From NCBI GenBank assembly GCA_951799405.1, contig OX637357.1, positions 1,505,993 through 1,569,992 on the forward strand: a stretch of 64,000 bases of DNA, in the 5' to 3' direction. Numbering within the stretch: position 1 is the first letter of the stretch; each line of letters begins with the position of its first letter. The position numbers and the translations under genes were made by a program. The notes beneath the pieces were generated by a model. The model did no database searches. It was not told where the DNA came from and worked only from the letters and a program-made list of their open reading frames with translations. This DNA comes from Agapetus fuscipes (lineage: Eukaryota > Arthropoda > Insecta > Trichoptera > Glossosomatidae). Shown one piece after another: positions 9,641-19,262 of the stretch.

Positions 9641-10645
9641 ATGGCTAAGGTGAACATCAAGGACCTCAAAGCCTATGAGCTTAAGAATGAGCTTCTGGAG
9701 AGGGACCTGGAGACCTCAGGAGGGAAGGCGGCCTTACAAGCACGCCTCATGGAGGCCTTGGAACAGTCAGGCGAAGACCCGGCATATTTTGTCATGGCGT
9801 CTGGAGGGGACCGCGAGCGAGCCGTGGAAGAGTTTAAAACAAAGATGGCTGCCAACTTCAAGAGCTTGAGGGAAGACCTAGCTGGTTGGAAGGAGGAGAG
9901 GGCTAAAAACCTAGCCTTAAAAATGTCGGTGGACACTGATAGTGTAAAATTAAGTGATAATCAGGATGACAAAAAGGCCGATATGTCAACTGAGGATGAG
10001 TCGTCTCAGAAGTTGGGGAAGGGAGACCTGAAGGCCAAAAACAACGGCCAGCTCAAGGCTGAGGACGCAGCTGACAGCAAAGATGACAAAGATGATGTCA
10101 AGTCGGCTGAAAACGGCAAGAGTGACTCGGCCGAGGTGAAGGCTGAAAAGGATGCGAAGGAGGAGACGGACGCCAAGGAGGAGGATGAGGACGCCAAGGA
10201 CAAGAAGGGCAAGGCCAAGAAGGCCAACAGTGTGAAGAAGAAGCCCGCGCCCAAGAAGAAGGCGGAGGAGGCCGTGGAGGAGGCTCCCAAGAAGAAGAAG
10301 GCCGTGGAGCCGCCGGTGCCCGTGCCCGCGGGCCGGGGCATCCCCATCGACCACATCCCCGACGTGGAGGTGGCCATCTCCAGGTTCAAGATGGAGGACC
10401 TCAAGTTCCGGTACAATCAATTGTGCCGCACGAACGTCATCAAGCGCAACAAAAAGAAGTTCAAGGGCTACGAGTTTGAGAAGGACACGCCTGAGCACAA
10501 GGCCAAGCTGGAGGAGGTGCAGAAGCTGGAGCCCAAGCAGCTGCGGACGCTGTGCGAGAAGCTGGGCTTGGACAAGAGGGGCGCGCCCACGGAGCTGGTC
10601 AGCAGGGTAATAAATAAGTGTGTTAAAATAAATCTGTTAGAATAA
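9641..10645 (+). pseudogene. Truncated SAP-DEK ORF, copy 3 (334 aa frame)
   Basis: Identical to the other copies through residue 323 (LVSRV), then interrupted inside the second SAP box of the DEK domain. DEK sequence ends near 10611 and joins U5 sequence of the LTR, adding about 11 unrelated residues and a stop at 10645. The two parental sequences share AAT at the join. The conserved GFLLLPK end of the box and the whole basic tail are lost, so the DNA-binding fold of DEK is probably broken; the N-terminal SAP motif is intact. Confidence 0.85.
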
Positions 10646-10751
10646 GTCTGTTAAAATAAATCTATTGTAAGAAAGTCTGTGTAAATAAACTGTATGGCTA
10701 ACTTGTGTTAAACTTGTGTTTTAATTTAAAGAACCCAGGAAAAACGTAACA
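10609..10751 (+). mobile_element. Partial LTR (R/U5 end, 143 bp) closing the tandem array
   Basis: Matches LTR positions 2173-2315 with a single mismatch (T at 10727 against A at 2291). It ends CGTAACA and is followed by unrelated DNA, not by a primer binding site, so it is the outer edge of the array. Confidence 0.85.
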
Positions 10752-10765
10752 ATATAATCACTATT

Positions 10766-10845
10766 GTTGACTTAGAGGTTGGTATGAGGCTACCCACGTA
10801 TGTTGTAAAAATAGTTCACATTGCTAATTTTACGCAGGGTTGGAA
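10766..10845 (+). repeat. Degenerate T-unit 5' fragment
   Basis: TTGACTTAGAGGTTGGTATG and a short stretch beyond match the T-unit start; heavily mutated. Confidence 0.55.
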
Positions 10846-10945
10846 AATTCATTGCCTTTAACAAAGACCAGTCACAAAAGGTTCATCCAGCCTTACAACG
10901 ATTGGGTCTTGCTTGAAAATTGGCTCTTGTAGCGGCGACCAAGCT
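10846..10945 (+). repeat. SINE-1 3' body fragment
   Basis: Contains the SINE-1 blocks AACAAAGACCAGTCAC, CCAGCCTTACAACGAT and GCGGCGACCAAGCTCG; lacks the 5S and tRNA parts and the tail. Confidence 0.65.
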
Positions 10946-10957
10946 CGTAAAAAGTCC

Positions 10958-11262
10958 GGTCGATGTCTCAGTCGGTAGAATGCTTCCATTCCATGCTGAG
11001 AGCTTGGGTTCGAATCCCACCGAGGATGTCAGAAATGATTTCCCGTTTCGGTGTTTATTTCAAACCCAAAAATTAAATACCAGCAAGGTTTACTCAACCT
11101 TCACAAGATATGAATATCAGCCTTCTCGGGAGCTGTGAAATTGAAGTGGTTGGGGCAAGGCCAGCCGTTTACCTGTACAAATAAATAGGCCCCGAATCGC
11201 CACATGCGACCTCTTCGAGGAAAACGCGGCATAAAGCAACACTTTATGTGCAGCTTAGTAAC
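10958..11262 (+). mobile_element. SINE-2 (tRNA-derived), full-length copy
   Basis: Begins with a tRNA-like head carrying an A-box-like GTCTCAGTCGG and a B box GGGTTCGAATCCC, followed by an unrelated ~230-base body ending TTTATGTGCAGCTTAGT. The body includes CGCCACATGCGACCTCTTCG and a GAAGTGGTTGG block shared with at least six other copies in the window. Pol III transcription from the internal boxes is expected for such elements. Confidence 0.8.
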
Positions 11263-11374
11263 TTGTGAGCCTGATGTACATAAACTTGAGCTGAAAATGG
11301 CCATAAAATCTTTCAGCCTTCAATTTTCAGTTTAATAAAAAGCTCGACCAAAGTAACAGAGCACTGGTAGTATG

Positions 11375-11660
11375 AAGGAGTTACATGTTAGAACGACACA
11401 GTGACAAAACGGCACAAGACAGGACGTCTCATGACAAAACAACATTTGTTAGAACGACACATGACATAACGACACGAACGTCTCATAACAGAACATCACA
11501 TGTCAAAACATCACTATGACAAAACATCACACTGACGTACAATTTACAAGGCAAAACATCACACGACAGAACATCACATACCTACGACATAACATACCAT
11601 AAACGGCACATGGAAAAACATTACATGACAATACATTACAAAACAGAAAACACCATAAAC
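11375..11660 (-). repeat. 15-bp minisatellite, degenerate, minus orientation
   Basis: Repeated ACATGACAGAACGAC-type units, the complement of the array at 11900-12470, interspersed with ACATCAC variants. Divergent and not phased. Confidence 0.65.
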
Positions 11661-11899
11661 GGCATGACAAAAAGGTAAGGCATGAGAAACATTGAAAAAT
11701 GGAACTCAACCATTTTTTCAGTGTGATGCAGAGGCGTGCATCCCATACAGGCACATGCGCCTAAAGGTAGGCAATATATGGTAGAAGTAGATTTCAAATG
11801 AGTAATGAGAGAAAATATTTATTCAGAAATGTATTTGCCTATACCCTATGCACGCGCCTGGTGTGATGTATTCGCTGTGTTTTTTTGTCATATGATGTA

Positions 11900-12470
11900 C
11901 TGTGATTGTGATGTTCTGTTATGTGTCGTTCTGCCATGTGTCGTTCTGCCATGTGTCGTTCTGACATTTGTCGTTCTGGCATGTGTTATTATTTCATGTG
12001 TCGTTCTATCATGTGTCGTTCTGTCATGTATCATTCTATCATGTGTCGTTCTGTCATGTGTCGTTCTGCCATGTGTCGTTCTGTCATGTGTCGTTCTGCC
12101 ATGTGTCGTTATGTCATGTGTCTGTATGTCATATGTCGTTATGTCATGTGCCGTTCGGTAACGTGTCGTTCTGTCAAGTGTCATTATGACATGACTCGTT
12201 TGGTCATGGTGATTTTTTGTCTTTAGATGTACTGTGATTATGATGATCAGTCATTTGTCGTTCTGTCCTGTGTCGTTCGGTCACATGTCGTTCAATCATG
12301 TGTCATTATGACATGACTCGTTTGGTCATAGTGATTTTTTGTCATTAGATGTACTGTGATTTTGATGTTCTGTCATGTGTCGTTATGTCATGTTTCATTC
12401 TTTTATGTGTCGTTATGTCATGTGTCATTCTGTCATGTGTCGTTATGTCACTGTGCCGTTTCGTCACTGA
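11900..12470 (+). repeat. 15-bp minisatellite, plus orientation
   Basis: Core unit TGTCGTTCTGTCATG repeated head to tail about 17 times between 11925 and 12190, then two more degenerate blocks (12235-12330 and 12345-12470) separated by a duplicated ~80-base segment containing TTAGATGTACTGTGAT. Open frames over it are by-products of a repeat length divisible by three. Confidence 0.8.
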
Positions 12471-12756
12471 GCCGTTCTACCCTGTAACTGTAGGAAGGAA
12501 CCGCGCACAAATGGCAGTTGATGTAATTTCTCCTCGGCGGTTATGTCCGCGCCCCGCTGGTCTAATGGCCTGCTCTACAGAATAAAGATTTGCGATAACA
12601 ATGGGTCATTACCTCCCGCAGCGGAGGGAAAGGCGGCAAGAGTTGCAGGGCGGGAGTACAGTACTACAGAGCCCACCGAACATTCGAAAGATTTTCAGTT
12701 TTTTTTTCAATTTAAATTTATTTAGAGAGTTCTTTGTCAGGTTCCATATACAATTA

Positions 12757-12828
12757 TAATTTATTTATAAGGTACACATAATTCAAGAGCGTTGTTTGTG
12801 TGTATCACACCTCAAGGACCCTCTCAAA
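12757..12828 (-). repeat. SINE-1 3' tail fragment
   Basis: GTGTGTATCACACCTCAAGG with flanking blocks of the SINE-1 3' end; truncated. Confidence 0.6.
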
Positions 12829-12919
12829 TAATGGAAAGTATTTTTTTTAAAGATGCGTGTTTATTTCTCCTTTAAAGATACCATAAGAATGAATTATTGA
12901 TTAATTATTACCTAATGAC

Positions 12920-13048
12920 ATGTGTTTGAACCAGGGTCAAAGTTTTTGTAGATGGAACACGGCGCAGGCGGGGTTTGAATTGACGGTTGTTTCAATGACG
13001 CAAATACGAATGCCGGCGCGCTATCCGCTCGACCATACCAGCGATTTT
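12920..13048 (-). mobile_element. SINE-3 head (tRNA-like)
   Basis: On the minus strand a tRNA-like segment shows an A box in ATGGTCGAGCGGATAGC and a B-box-like TTCAAACCCC, in a head similar to tRNA-Ser/Leu; it is followed by GACCCTGGTTC-type sequence shared with 48004-48275. Confidence 0.55.
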
Positions 13049-13049
13049 A

Positions 13050-13490
13050 CATATTTAATTTTAAGATAAAAACGGATATAGGTATCTAATAATTCAAAAG
13101 TAAGATTTATTCTCTGTTCACACAAAACCTTAACCCTTCATTTTTTTCTTTCTTCACTAACTATTAAGTATACAAGTATGAACCATACCATTTGTCACAA
13201 AAATGTACTGACTGAAAAAGCGCACATATTGAGCGTTTTCGCTTTGGATCATTTTTTGTTAAACGCGAAGTTTACACGTAAAATTTTATACTTATTTATG
13301 GGATTTTTTAAGGATTGGAGAAGTGTTAGAAAGGGAGAGCTGCACGGCTTAGAGTGCGAGAGAAGGTAGAGATTTGAAAGAGGAATGAAATGAACGTAAT
13401 GCGACAGATGAAGAGCCTTAGACAATGCCCGGTCTTGAAGATTTACCTCTGAAATGTAGAGATGCTGTTCGCTACACATTGTGGGTTTTC
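13050..13490. other. Unassigned spacer
   Basis: AT-rich DNA with short overlapping frames and no recognisable domain, RNA or repeat. Confidence 0.4.
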
Positions 13491-13493
13491 ACC

Positions 13494-13700
13494 TTTATTT
13501 GTTCCTTGACTTGCAGGTAGGTAAGAGGCTGACCACCCATCCTGAAAAAATGGTTCACTTACTCCTGTTTCAAGAAAGGTTGGCAAGAGTTTCAGGGCTA
13601 TGTTCATTTGAGATTGGTATTTATGTTGTAAGTACACATGCAGCACTTTTCAGCGCCTTTCAATAAGTGTTAATATATCTTTGCAACTTAGATTATAGAT
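13494..13700 (+). repeat. T-unit copy
   Basis: Starts TTCCTTGACTTGCAGG and ends with the AACTTAGATTATAGATT tail. Confidence 0.8.
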
Positions 13701-13738
13701 TAAATATTATAATATGTATTTGTGTCGGTTGAATTTTC

Positions 13739-13982
13739 GTTCCTCGACTTATAGGTTGGTATGAGGCTGACCACCCATACTGTAAATAATGGTTCACTTT
13801 GCCAATGTTCAAAGGAAGGTCGGCTAGAGTTTCAGGGATATGTTCATTTGAGATTGGGTATTTGTGTTGTAAGTACACGTCATGCAGCATTTTTAAGCGT
13901 GAACTTACTTATACGTGTCTGCTTGTACTTACATGCAATATGAGTCTTAAATGTAATTTATATTTACATCATAGATTATAGA
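13739..13982 (+). repeat. T-unit copy
   Basis: Full-length: TTCCTCGACTTATAGGTTGG start, ATTATAGATC end; 5' boundary identical in position to the previous copy. Confidence 0.8.
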
Positions 13983-14021
13983 TCAGAGGAAGAGATTTGC
14001 GCGATTGAATTAGCAATAACC

Positions 14022-14402
14022 ATAGATGAAACCCTGCCTGCTACTCTTGCCGACCTTTTCTGAAACAGGGGTGACATTGGCAAACTGAAACATTTTTCAC
14101 AGTATGAGTAATCGTCCTTCTACCAACCTAGAAGTCCAGGACAGCCATCTAAATCTACATATATCTAAGCTGCAAAGATATGTATCATTTGAGATTCATA
14201 TTAAATGCATTGCTACAAGCAGACACGCATAATTTCTCGCTCGCAAATACCGCATGTGGACCTACAATATAAAAAACACAATCTCAAATGAACATAAGCC
14301 CTGCAACTCTTGCCGACCTTCCCTGAAGCATGGGTGACATTGGCAAAGTGAACTATTTTTTACAGTATGGGTAGTCAGCGTCATACCAACCTATAAGTCA
14401 AG
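14022..14402 (-). repeat. Two T-unit copies, one partial (14022-14147) and one full (14150-14402)
   Basis: The partial copy keeps only the half with AGGGGTGACATTGGCAAA; the full copy begins at a TATATCTAAGCTGCAAAG tail. Both are on the minus strand, head to tail. Confidence 0.8.
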
Positions 14403-15010
14403 AAATGAAGCCATCATTCTGAATAAAACAGAGAATGCCGAGAGCACACAAAAGCGGCCAAAAGTTTCACAATATGTGTAGCTTAATTAGAATTTAAATT
14501 TGCAAAACTGAATAAATTCTGTTCGCGTTTTTTTTTTAATACTCAGTGAGTATCTCAGTTCATTTATCAAACTTTACAATCTCAAATGATTTTTTAAGTT
14601 TTAAAAAATCCACACAAACATTCGTCTCTCTCATCATACATCATTTGTTTTTCATTCACACAGAGACACCTTCATTACTTTTATTAGAAAAACCAAAAAA
14701 AACATCGCAAAAATAAAAAGTAAAATACCATACACCCCGAGTGCAAAATTGCTAAAATACGCAACCATCCCCTACACACAGAAAAAAAAGTATGTAATAT
14801 ATACAGCAGCGCTTCTAGTGATGGTTTTGGTTTCGATATGTTTTTTGTGTTTACGCGATGGTCGAGTATTTACGCACTGTAACGTTGTGATGGCGTAAAA
14901 AACTTGGATGTCAGTGATTAATGAAGGAATATATATATATGCAGTGGGAGAGAAAAGTTGGACGGCGCCTTTAAAATGAAATAAAAATCTCTCTTAAGAG
15001 TCCGCACCTC
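14403..15010. other. Unassigned AT-rich spacer
   Basis: No gene signature. The stretch 14800-14900 (CAGCAGCGCTTCTAGTGATG) resembles 18345-18425 and may be an old dispersed repeat. Confidence 0.4.
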
Positions 15011-15023
15011 ATATTCGTTCTCT

Positions 15024-15160
15024 ATAATCTAAGTTGCAAAGTTATATTACATTAAATATTAATTTTACATGCATTCCCTTATGCAGACACGTATAAGTCC
15101 GAACTTTCTCGAGCTGTATGCGGACTTACTGAATAAAAAAATCAATCCCGAAGGAACAAA
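15024..15160 (-). repeat. Partial T-unit
   Basis: Tail half only (TCTAAGTTGCAAAGTTATAT through the ACACGTATAAG block). Confidence 0.65.
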
Positions 15161-15174
15161 GCAGCTACAGAAAG

Positions 15175-15605
15175 CTAATCTAATCTAAAAGTTGCAAATT
15201 GTAACATTAAAGATTCACATTATATGCATTTTCACAAGCAGATGCCGCTTGTGGACCTACAATATAAAAACCCGAATCTCAAATGAACATACACAATAAA
15301 ATACACCCTGCCACTCCTGCCGACCTTCCCTGAAACAACAGGGGTGACATTGGCAAAGTGAAACATTTTCTACGGCATGGGTGGTCAGCCGCATACCAAC
15401 CTATAAGTCAAGGAACATACACAACAAATTATATTTTAAAAGCAATAAATATTAAAATATATGGATATCAAAAATAAACAGAAAACAATTTTAAATAACC
15501 CTAGCCGCCAACATTACAGATCAAACGCCATTTCTTTCTGTCCTTAGGTACCTACATACTTCTTTCATTTCCTCCAGAGTCGTAACCTTCTTTGACTCTG
15601 GATAT
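15175..15605 (-). mobile_element. LINE-A1 3' end: C-terminal codons, 3' UTR and T-unit
   Basis: Reading on the minus strand from 15605, the C-terminal codons of LINE-A1 (LEEMKEVC-like, then WR.ICNVGG) are followed by ~150 bases of AT-rich 3' UTR and then, at 15416, a full T-unit that ends the element near 15175. It is one of five places showing that the T-unit is the 3' terminus of this LINE. Confidence 0.75.
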
Positions 15606-15852
15606 TCCTTGACTTATAGGTTGGTATGAGGCTGACCAACCATACTATAAAAAATGGTTCACTTTGCCAATGTCACCCCTGTGTCAGGGAAGGTCGGCAA
15701 AAGTTGTGGGGCTTATGTTCATTTGAAGTTTTAATTTTATTTGTAAGTACACATTCAGCATTTGTAAGCGCGAACTACACGTGTTGGTTTGTGGGCATAC
15801 ATCTGAGAGCTTTAAATGAATATATACTTGAAACTTAGATAATAGATTATAA
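15606..15852 (+). repeat. T-unit copy
   Basis: Full-length, plus strand, of the subfamily with the GAGAGCTTTAAATGAATATA block near its 3' end. Confidence 0.8.
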
Positions 15853-15892
15853 TTAAGTATATTCCATTCATTCGCAATGAGAATCACTGAAA

Positions 15893-15990
15893 ATAGAAAT
15901 GTATATTTTTTGTGCTCCGCCCCGATTCAAGCTCACGATCTTACAATTACAAGACCGAAGTGTTAATCACTAGACTACGGACCGGTGCCT
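15893..15990 (-). repeat. SINE-1 tRNA-like fragment
   Basis: Complement of the SINE-1 tRNA part: TTTGTGCTCCGCC, then ACTAGACTACGGACCGGT. Confidence 0.65.
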
Positions 15991-16129
15991 ACGTAAGCTA
16001 TATGTAGGTAAGGAAGTGTTACAGAGAGCTTTTAACGGCAGAAAACTAAGATGGTGAGAAGATTGACTCGGTTATCGTATGTTTTGCACTTAGAATGAAG
16101 GATTTTCTTTGTCTGGATGACGTCACAGA

Positions 16130-16372
16130 ATCTTTTCAAGAATTACCTTCTTCTTCTTCTTTTTGGCATCATGGTTATTTTAACTTAAGATGCTGCGGCT
16201 CGAAACAGGGACTTGGTGCTTCTGCCGATCCACTGTCGCAGGTTTTTCAGTCACGATGTCCATCGGCGTCCCTGAGATCTTCTCCCCTCATTCTTACCCT
16301 GTATGATAAGATGAAGGAGACATTTCTCATCATGTGACCGAAGTACATGAGCTTTCTCTGCTTAATGGTAAG
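16130..16372 (-). pseudogene. LINE-B C-terminal fragment
   Basis: The minus strand carries broken codons of a non-LTR C-terminal region (KLMYFGH-like start, then GRRRTSWLKNLRQWFG-like, then LFRAAAS-like). The same segment is at 18575-18782 and, best preserved, at 38655-38897. Several indels; not functional. Confidence 0.65.
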
Positions 16373-16373
16373 C

Positions 16374-16760
16374 AGAGCATAGTTCAGTTGGTAGAGTGCT
16401 TGTTTTCCATTCCGAGAGCTCGGGTTCGTATCACACCGAGGGTGTCAGAATTGATGAAGCTAGACATCTAGTGTAACCTCCTGCCGCGTTTTTCCCCGAA
16501 GAAGTCGCATGTGGCGAGTGGAACTTATTTATTTTTACAGGTAAGGGGGCCGGCCTCATGCCAATCACTTAAGTTGCAATGGGGGCTTTCCAGCTACCGA
16601 GAGGACCGGTACCCATTTCGTGTGAAGGCTGAGTAAACTTTGTCGGCATTTTATTTTGGGTTTGAAATAAACACCGAAACTGAATTTCTGACACCCTCGG
16701 TGGGATTCGAACCCGAGCTATCAGCATAGAATGCAAACCAAATGAGCTATCGACCGGACC
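16374..16760. mobile_element. SINE-2 pair: plus head (16374-16460) against minus copy (16461-16760)
   Basis: A plus-strand SINE-2 head (TAGTTCAGTTGGTAGAGTGC, then CTCGGGTTCGTATCACACCG) is cut after the GGTGTCAG block and met by a near full-length minus copy from CTAGTGTAACCTCCTGCCGC to GAGCTATCGACCGGACC. The two face each other. Confidence 0.75.
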
Positions 16761-16850
16761 TCCTACGACCAGCTAAAGAGGATTGCTTTGAAGTGATGAA
16801 GAATACGAGTACAATGAATGAAAAAATGCTGAAAACCATACTGCGACAGC

Positions 16851-17276
16851 GTCAACGACGATACCATGTTGAAAGCACCGGTTCTCATCAGATCACCGAA
16901 GTTAAGCAACATTGGGCGCGGATGCTACTTGGATGGGTGACCGCTCAGGTAAGTACACCGCGTGTTGTTGGCATTTCTTGGATCGGTCCGTAGTCCAGTG
17001 GCAACACTTCGGACTCGTAAATGGAAGGTTGTGGATTCGAATCCCGGCGGAGCAAAAAAAACCTTTTATATTTCAAAATATGCTCTTCGCTGGGTTTGAA
17101 AAAATTATAAACCTTAACCAAAGACCGGTCACTGAAAGGTCCATCCAACCTTACAATAATCTTGCTTGAGAATAGGCGCTTTCTACAGCGACGACCAAGC
17201 TCGCAGAGGGCTCTTGAGGTGTGATACACACAAAAACAGCGCTCACCAAATAAATCATCCTAATATTATTATTATT
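16851..17276 (+). mobile_element. SINE-1: composite 5S rRNA-tRNA SINE, full-length copy
   Basis: Bases 16851-16973 are a 5S rRNA-derived head with nearly intact internal promoter blocks (GAAGTTAAGCAACATTGGGC and CTTGGATGGGTGACCGC). Bases 16985-17054 are a tRNA-like part with an A box (TAGTCCAGTGG) and a B box (GGATTCGAATCCC). A ~220-base body follows, with ACCGGTCACTGAAAGGTCCA and GCGACGACCAAGCTCGCAG, ending GCGCTCACCAAATAAATCAT and an (ATT)n tail. Four copies in the window keep this order, two of them on the minus strand, so it is a transposing unit and not chance adjacency. The tail resembles the 3' end of CR1/L2-type LINEs such as LINE-D, its likely mobiliser (inference). Confidence 0.85.
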
Positions 17277-17449
17277 GAAACATTAAAAGAGAAATGCTTT
17301 AGTTTTCGAATTTTCTTACCGGTACAAACTATTTTCGATTGTTGAGGTTTATTTTTTAGAAAAAAAGGCACGAGGTGAACCTTTACGCTCTGTGTGAGCG
17401 GAAGTTTACAAATGACGGAAGCCCAGCCAGTACGTGCTCTCAGACCCTC

Positions 17450-17760
17450 TAACCACAACGCCGCTTCAGTGCTTGTTTGGCTTATCTACTATATGATTCA
17501 AATATGACCTTTCAATGCAATTATTTTGAAAATCACATTCTACACAATCTGAGCTAAGAAACGATATTGTGAGAGTTGTTTAAATATATTTTAAATAAAT
17601 TTCCAATTTTCATAAGACACATTGCACCAGTACACATACAAACATTGCTCATGTGAAACTACCTCTGATGAACATTAAACAAACAAGCACTAAGGAGACG
17701 ATACGGTGCTACTCATACACAGCAAATACATGGCTTAACTGCCACCTAAAGTGAACACGC
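17450..17760 (-). repeat. E4 dispersed repeat
   Basis: Contains CAGTGCTTGTTTGGCTTATC, a CACAATCTGAGCTAAGAAA block and ACACATACAAACATTGCTCA; same family at 22745-23210, 40308-40610 and 59495-59705. Class unknown; no long ORF and no clear terminal repeats. Confidence 0.65.
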
Positions 17761-17894
17761 CTGCGTAGCCTACGAACAGCCTACGTCGGCAGGAGGCACC
17801 CTTTATGCACAACGATTGAAAACGAACTCATTAATGTTTACCACGCAAAGCTTGTTCTTTTAATGCCGCTTTTATTATCTGTTTTTGTAGAACC

Positions 17895-18000
17895 ATTAGG
17901 ATAAGCCCATCGTAGACATTAGCGAAACGTCCGAAAGCTTCAGCTCCCACAGACCACGGCAACAGATCCCGGAAAACATCTCTCCAGCATTATCAGCCTA
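17895..18000 (+). repeat. H-family fragment with degenerate ribozyme-like core
   Basis: AAGCCCATCGTAGACATTAG followed by CGAAACGTCCGAAAG matches 51371-51402. The CTGAAGA half is mutated and stem II is mispaired, so this copy is dead. Confidence 0.55.
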
Positions 18001-18003
18001 CCG

Positions 18004-18213
18004 TCTAATCTAATCTAATCTAATCTAAGTTGCAAAATATATGTAACATTAGAGATTCACATTGTATGCATTTTCACAAACAGGCACGTATAAGTTCTCG
18101 CTTAACCATGTCGCATGTGGTCCTACAATATAAAAACCCGAATCTCAAATGAACATACTCTCTGCCACTCCTACCGACCTTCCCTGAAACAGGGGTGACG
18201 TTGGCGAAGTGAG
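18004..18213 (-). repeat. T-unit, lacking its 5' end
   Basis: Tail is a clean (TCTAAT) microsatellite, four units; the copy stops at GTGACGTTGGCGAAGTGAG. Confidence 0.75.
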
Positions 18214-18214
18214 C

Positions 18215-18570
18215 CTAAAACTCTTATTCATACAAACATTGCTCATGTGAAATTACATCTGATGGACATACGACAAAAAAGCACTAAGTGACGACAAGTT
18301 TTACAATGTGGCGTAGCGTTAAGAAAAAAAAGCATGAAAACTGTAACAGCTCATCTAGTGAGTGAATTAGTTTCTCTATGTTTTTTGGTCAAACGCTATG
18401 CTGGCGTTTGAACGTTATGTTTAATACTTGAAGGATATAATATGTGTATTGGAAGGAAGTATTCCTTAATATTGCTCTCACAGCACGCAATGGGTAATTT
18501 AGAGATCAAAGAATAATGTATGAGGGGTATAGAGCCAAAGACGAAAATCTATAATCTAAGTTGCAAAGGT
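18215..18570. repeat. Degenerate E4-like and T-unit debris
   Basis: ACAAACATTGCTCATGTGAA (18227 onward) belongs to E4; ATAATCTAAGTTGCAAAGGT (18551 onward) is a T-unit tail end. The rest is unassigned. Confidence 0.45.
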
Positions 18571-18574
18571 ATAT

Positions 18575-18782
18575 TACAATTCTTCTTATTTTTGTGCCAC
18601 TTCTATCGAAGATTAGCGATCATCATGGCTATATTGATTTTAGATGCTGGTTCGAAACAGGTACTTGGTGCTTCTGCCGAACCACTGTCGCAGGTTTTTC
18701 AGCCACGATGTCCCTCGGCGTCCCTGAGATCTTCTCCCCTCAATCTTACCCTGTATGATAAGATGAAGGAGACGGTAATACT
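18575..18782 (-). pseudogene. LINE-B C-terminal fragment
   Basis: Second copy of the 16130-16372 segment, with the same minus-strand coding remnant. Confidence 0.65.
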
Positions 18783-19210
18783 ATAATCTTTAATCTAAGT
18801 TGCAAGGATATATTCATTTAAAGCTCTCAGATGTATGCCCACAAACCAACAAGTGTAGTTCGCGCTTACAAATGCTGAATGTGTACTTACAATAATAAAA
18901 TCCAAACCTCAAATGAACATAAGCCCTGCAACTCTTGCCGATATTCCCTGAAACAGGGGTGACATTGGCAAAGTGAACCATTTTTTACAGTATGGGTGGT
19001 CAGCCTCATACCAACCTATAAGTCAAGGAATATGAATAATAAATTACATTTAAATATAAAAAAGAACAAAACCTTACAAAGAAATCTATACAAAAAAAGT
19101 CAATAATTTCCTATGCAAAAAATGTAGCAAATGAATACACCAACATTAGAAATCAACTTTGCAGATTAGCCGCCACTTCTTCCTGTCCTTGCATACTTGC
19201 ATACTCATTC
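18783..19210 (-). mobile_element. LINE-A1 3' end: T-unit (18783-19030) plus 3' UTR
   Basis: Full T-unit of the GAGAGCTTT subfamily, then the LINE-A1 3' UTR and the stub of its coding end (19165-19210). Almost the same as 62832-63240. Confidence 0.75.
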
Positions 19211-19262
19211 CTCATTATGTGACCGAAGTACATAAGCTTTCTCTGCGTAATAGTAGGCAGTT
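19211..19262 (-). repeat. LINE-B fragment
   Basis: CATTATGTGACCGAAGTACA and AGCTTTCTCTGCGTAATAG match LINE-B at 16330-16370. Confidence 0.55.

Larger units (their letters stand above)
1210..10751 (+). repeat. Tandem array of a 3.31-kb LTR/SAP-DEK unit (2.8 copies plus LTR end)
   Basis: Units run 1210-4518, 4519-7828 and 7829-10608; 10609-10751 is the end of a further LTR. The first two junctions are the same: the DEK C-terminal coding sequence is joined directly to TTAAAATATATATTGTAG in the middle of a ~170-bp monomer. Left of 1210 the monomer homology continues without a break, so copy 1 keeps the ancestral left edge. Visible differences between copies are one T in a T-tract near 2960/6270 and one G-to-T at 8722; I saw no others, though I did not align every base. 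Either a very recent tandem duplication or an assembly artefact could explain this. Confidence 0.95.

Noticed and set aside
10605..10612. AGG/GTAAT at the copy 3 break as a 5' splice site marking a DEK intron
   Set aside because: In copies 1 and 2 the sequence continues as the conserved end of the SAP box, so it is internal to the coding region.
1867..10751. Intact LTR retrotransposon or endogenous retrovirus
   Set aside because: No protease, RT, RNase H or integrase core in sense between LTRs; only an antisense integrase end and a chimeric ORF.
10958..11030. True tRNA genes at SINE-2, SINE-1 and SINE-3 heads
   Set aside because: A and B boxes are present but the cloverleaf arms do not pair well and every case continues into a SINE body.
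11805..12226. Repetitive open frames with VVLPC- or RSAMC-type repeats
   Set aside because: Produced by a 15-bp minisatellite whose unit is divisible by three; open in several frames at once.
16851..16973. Functional 5S rRNA gene
   Set aside because: Several substitutions and indels against 5S rRNA, no terminator at the end, and the same fusion to a tRNA-like part in every copy: a SINE head.
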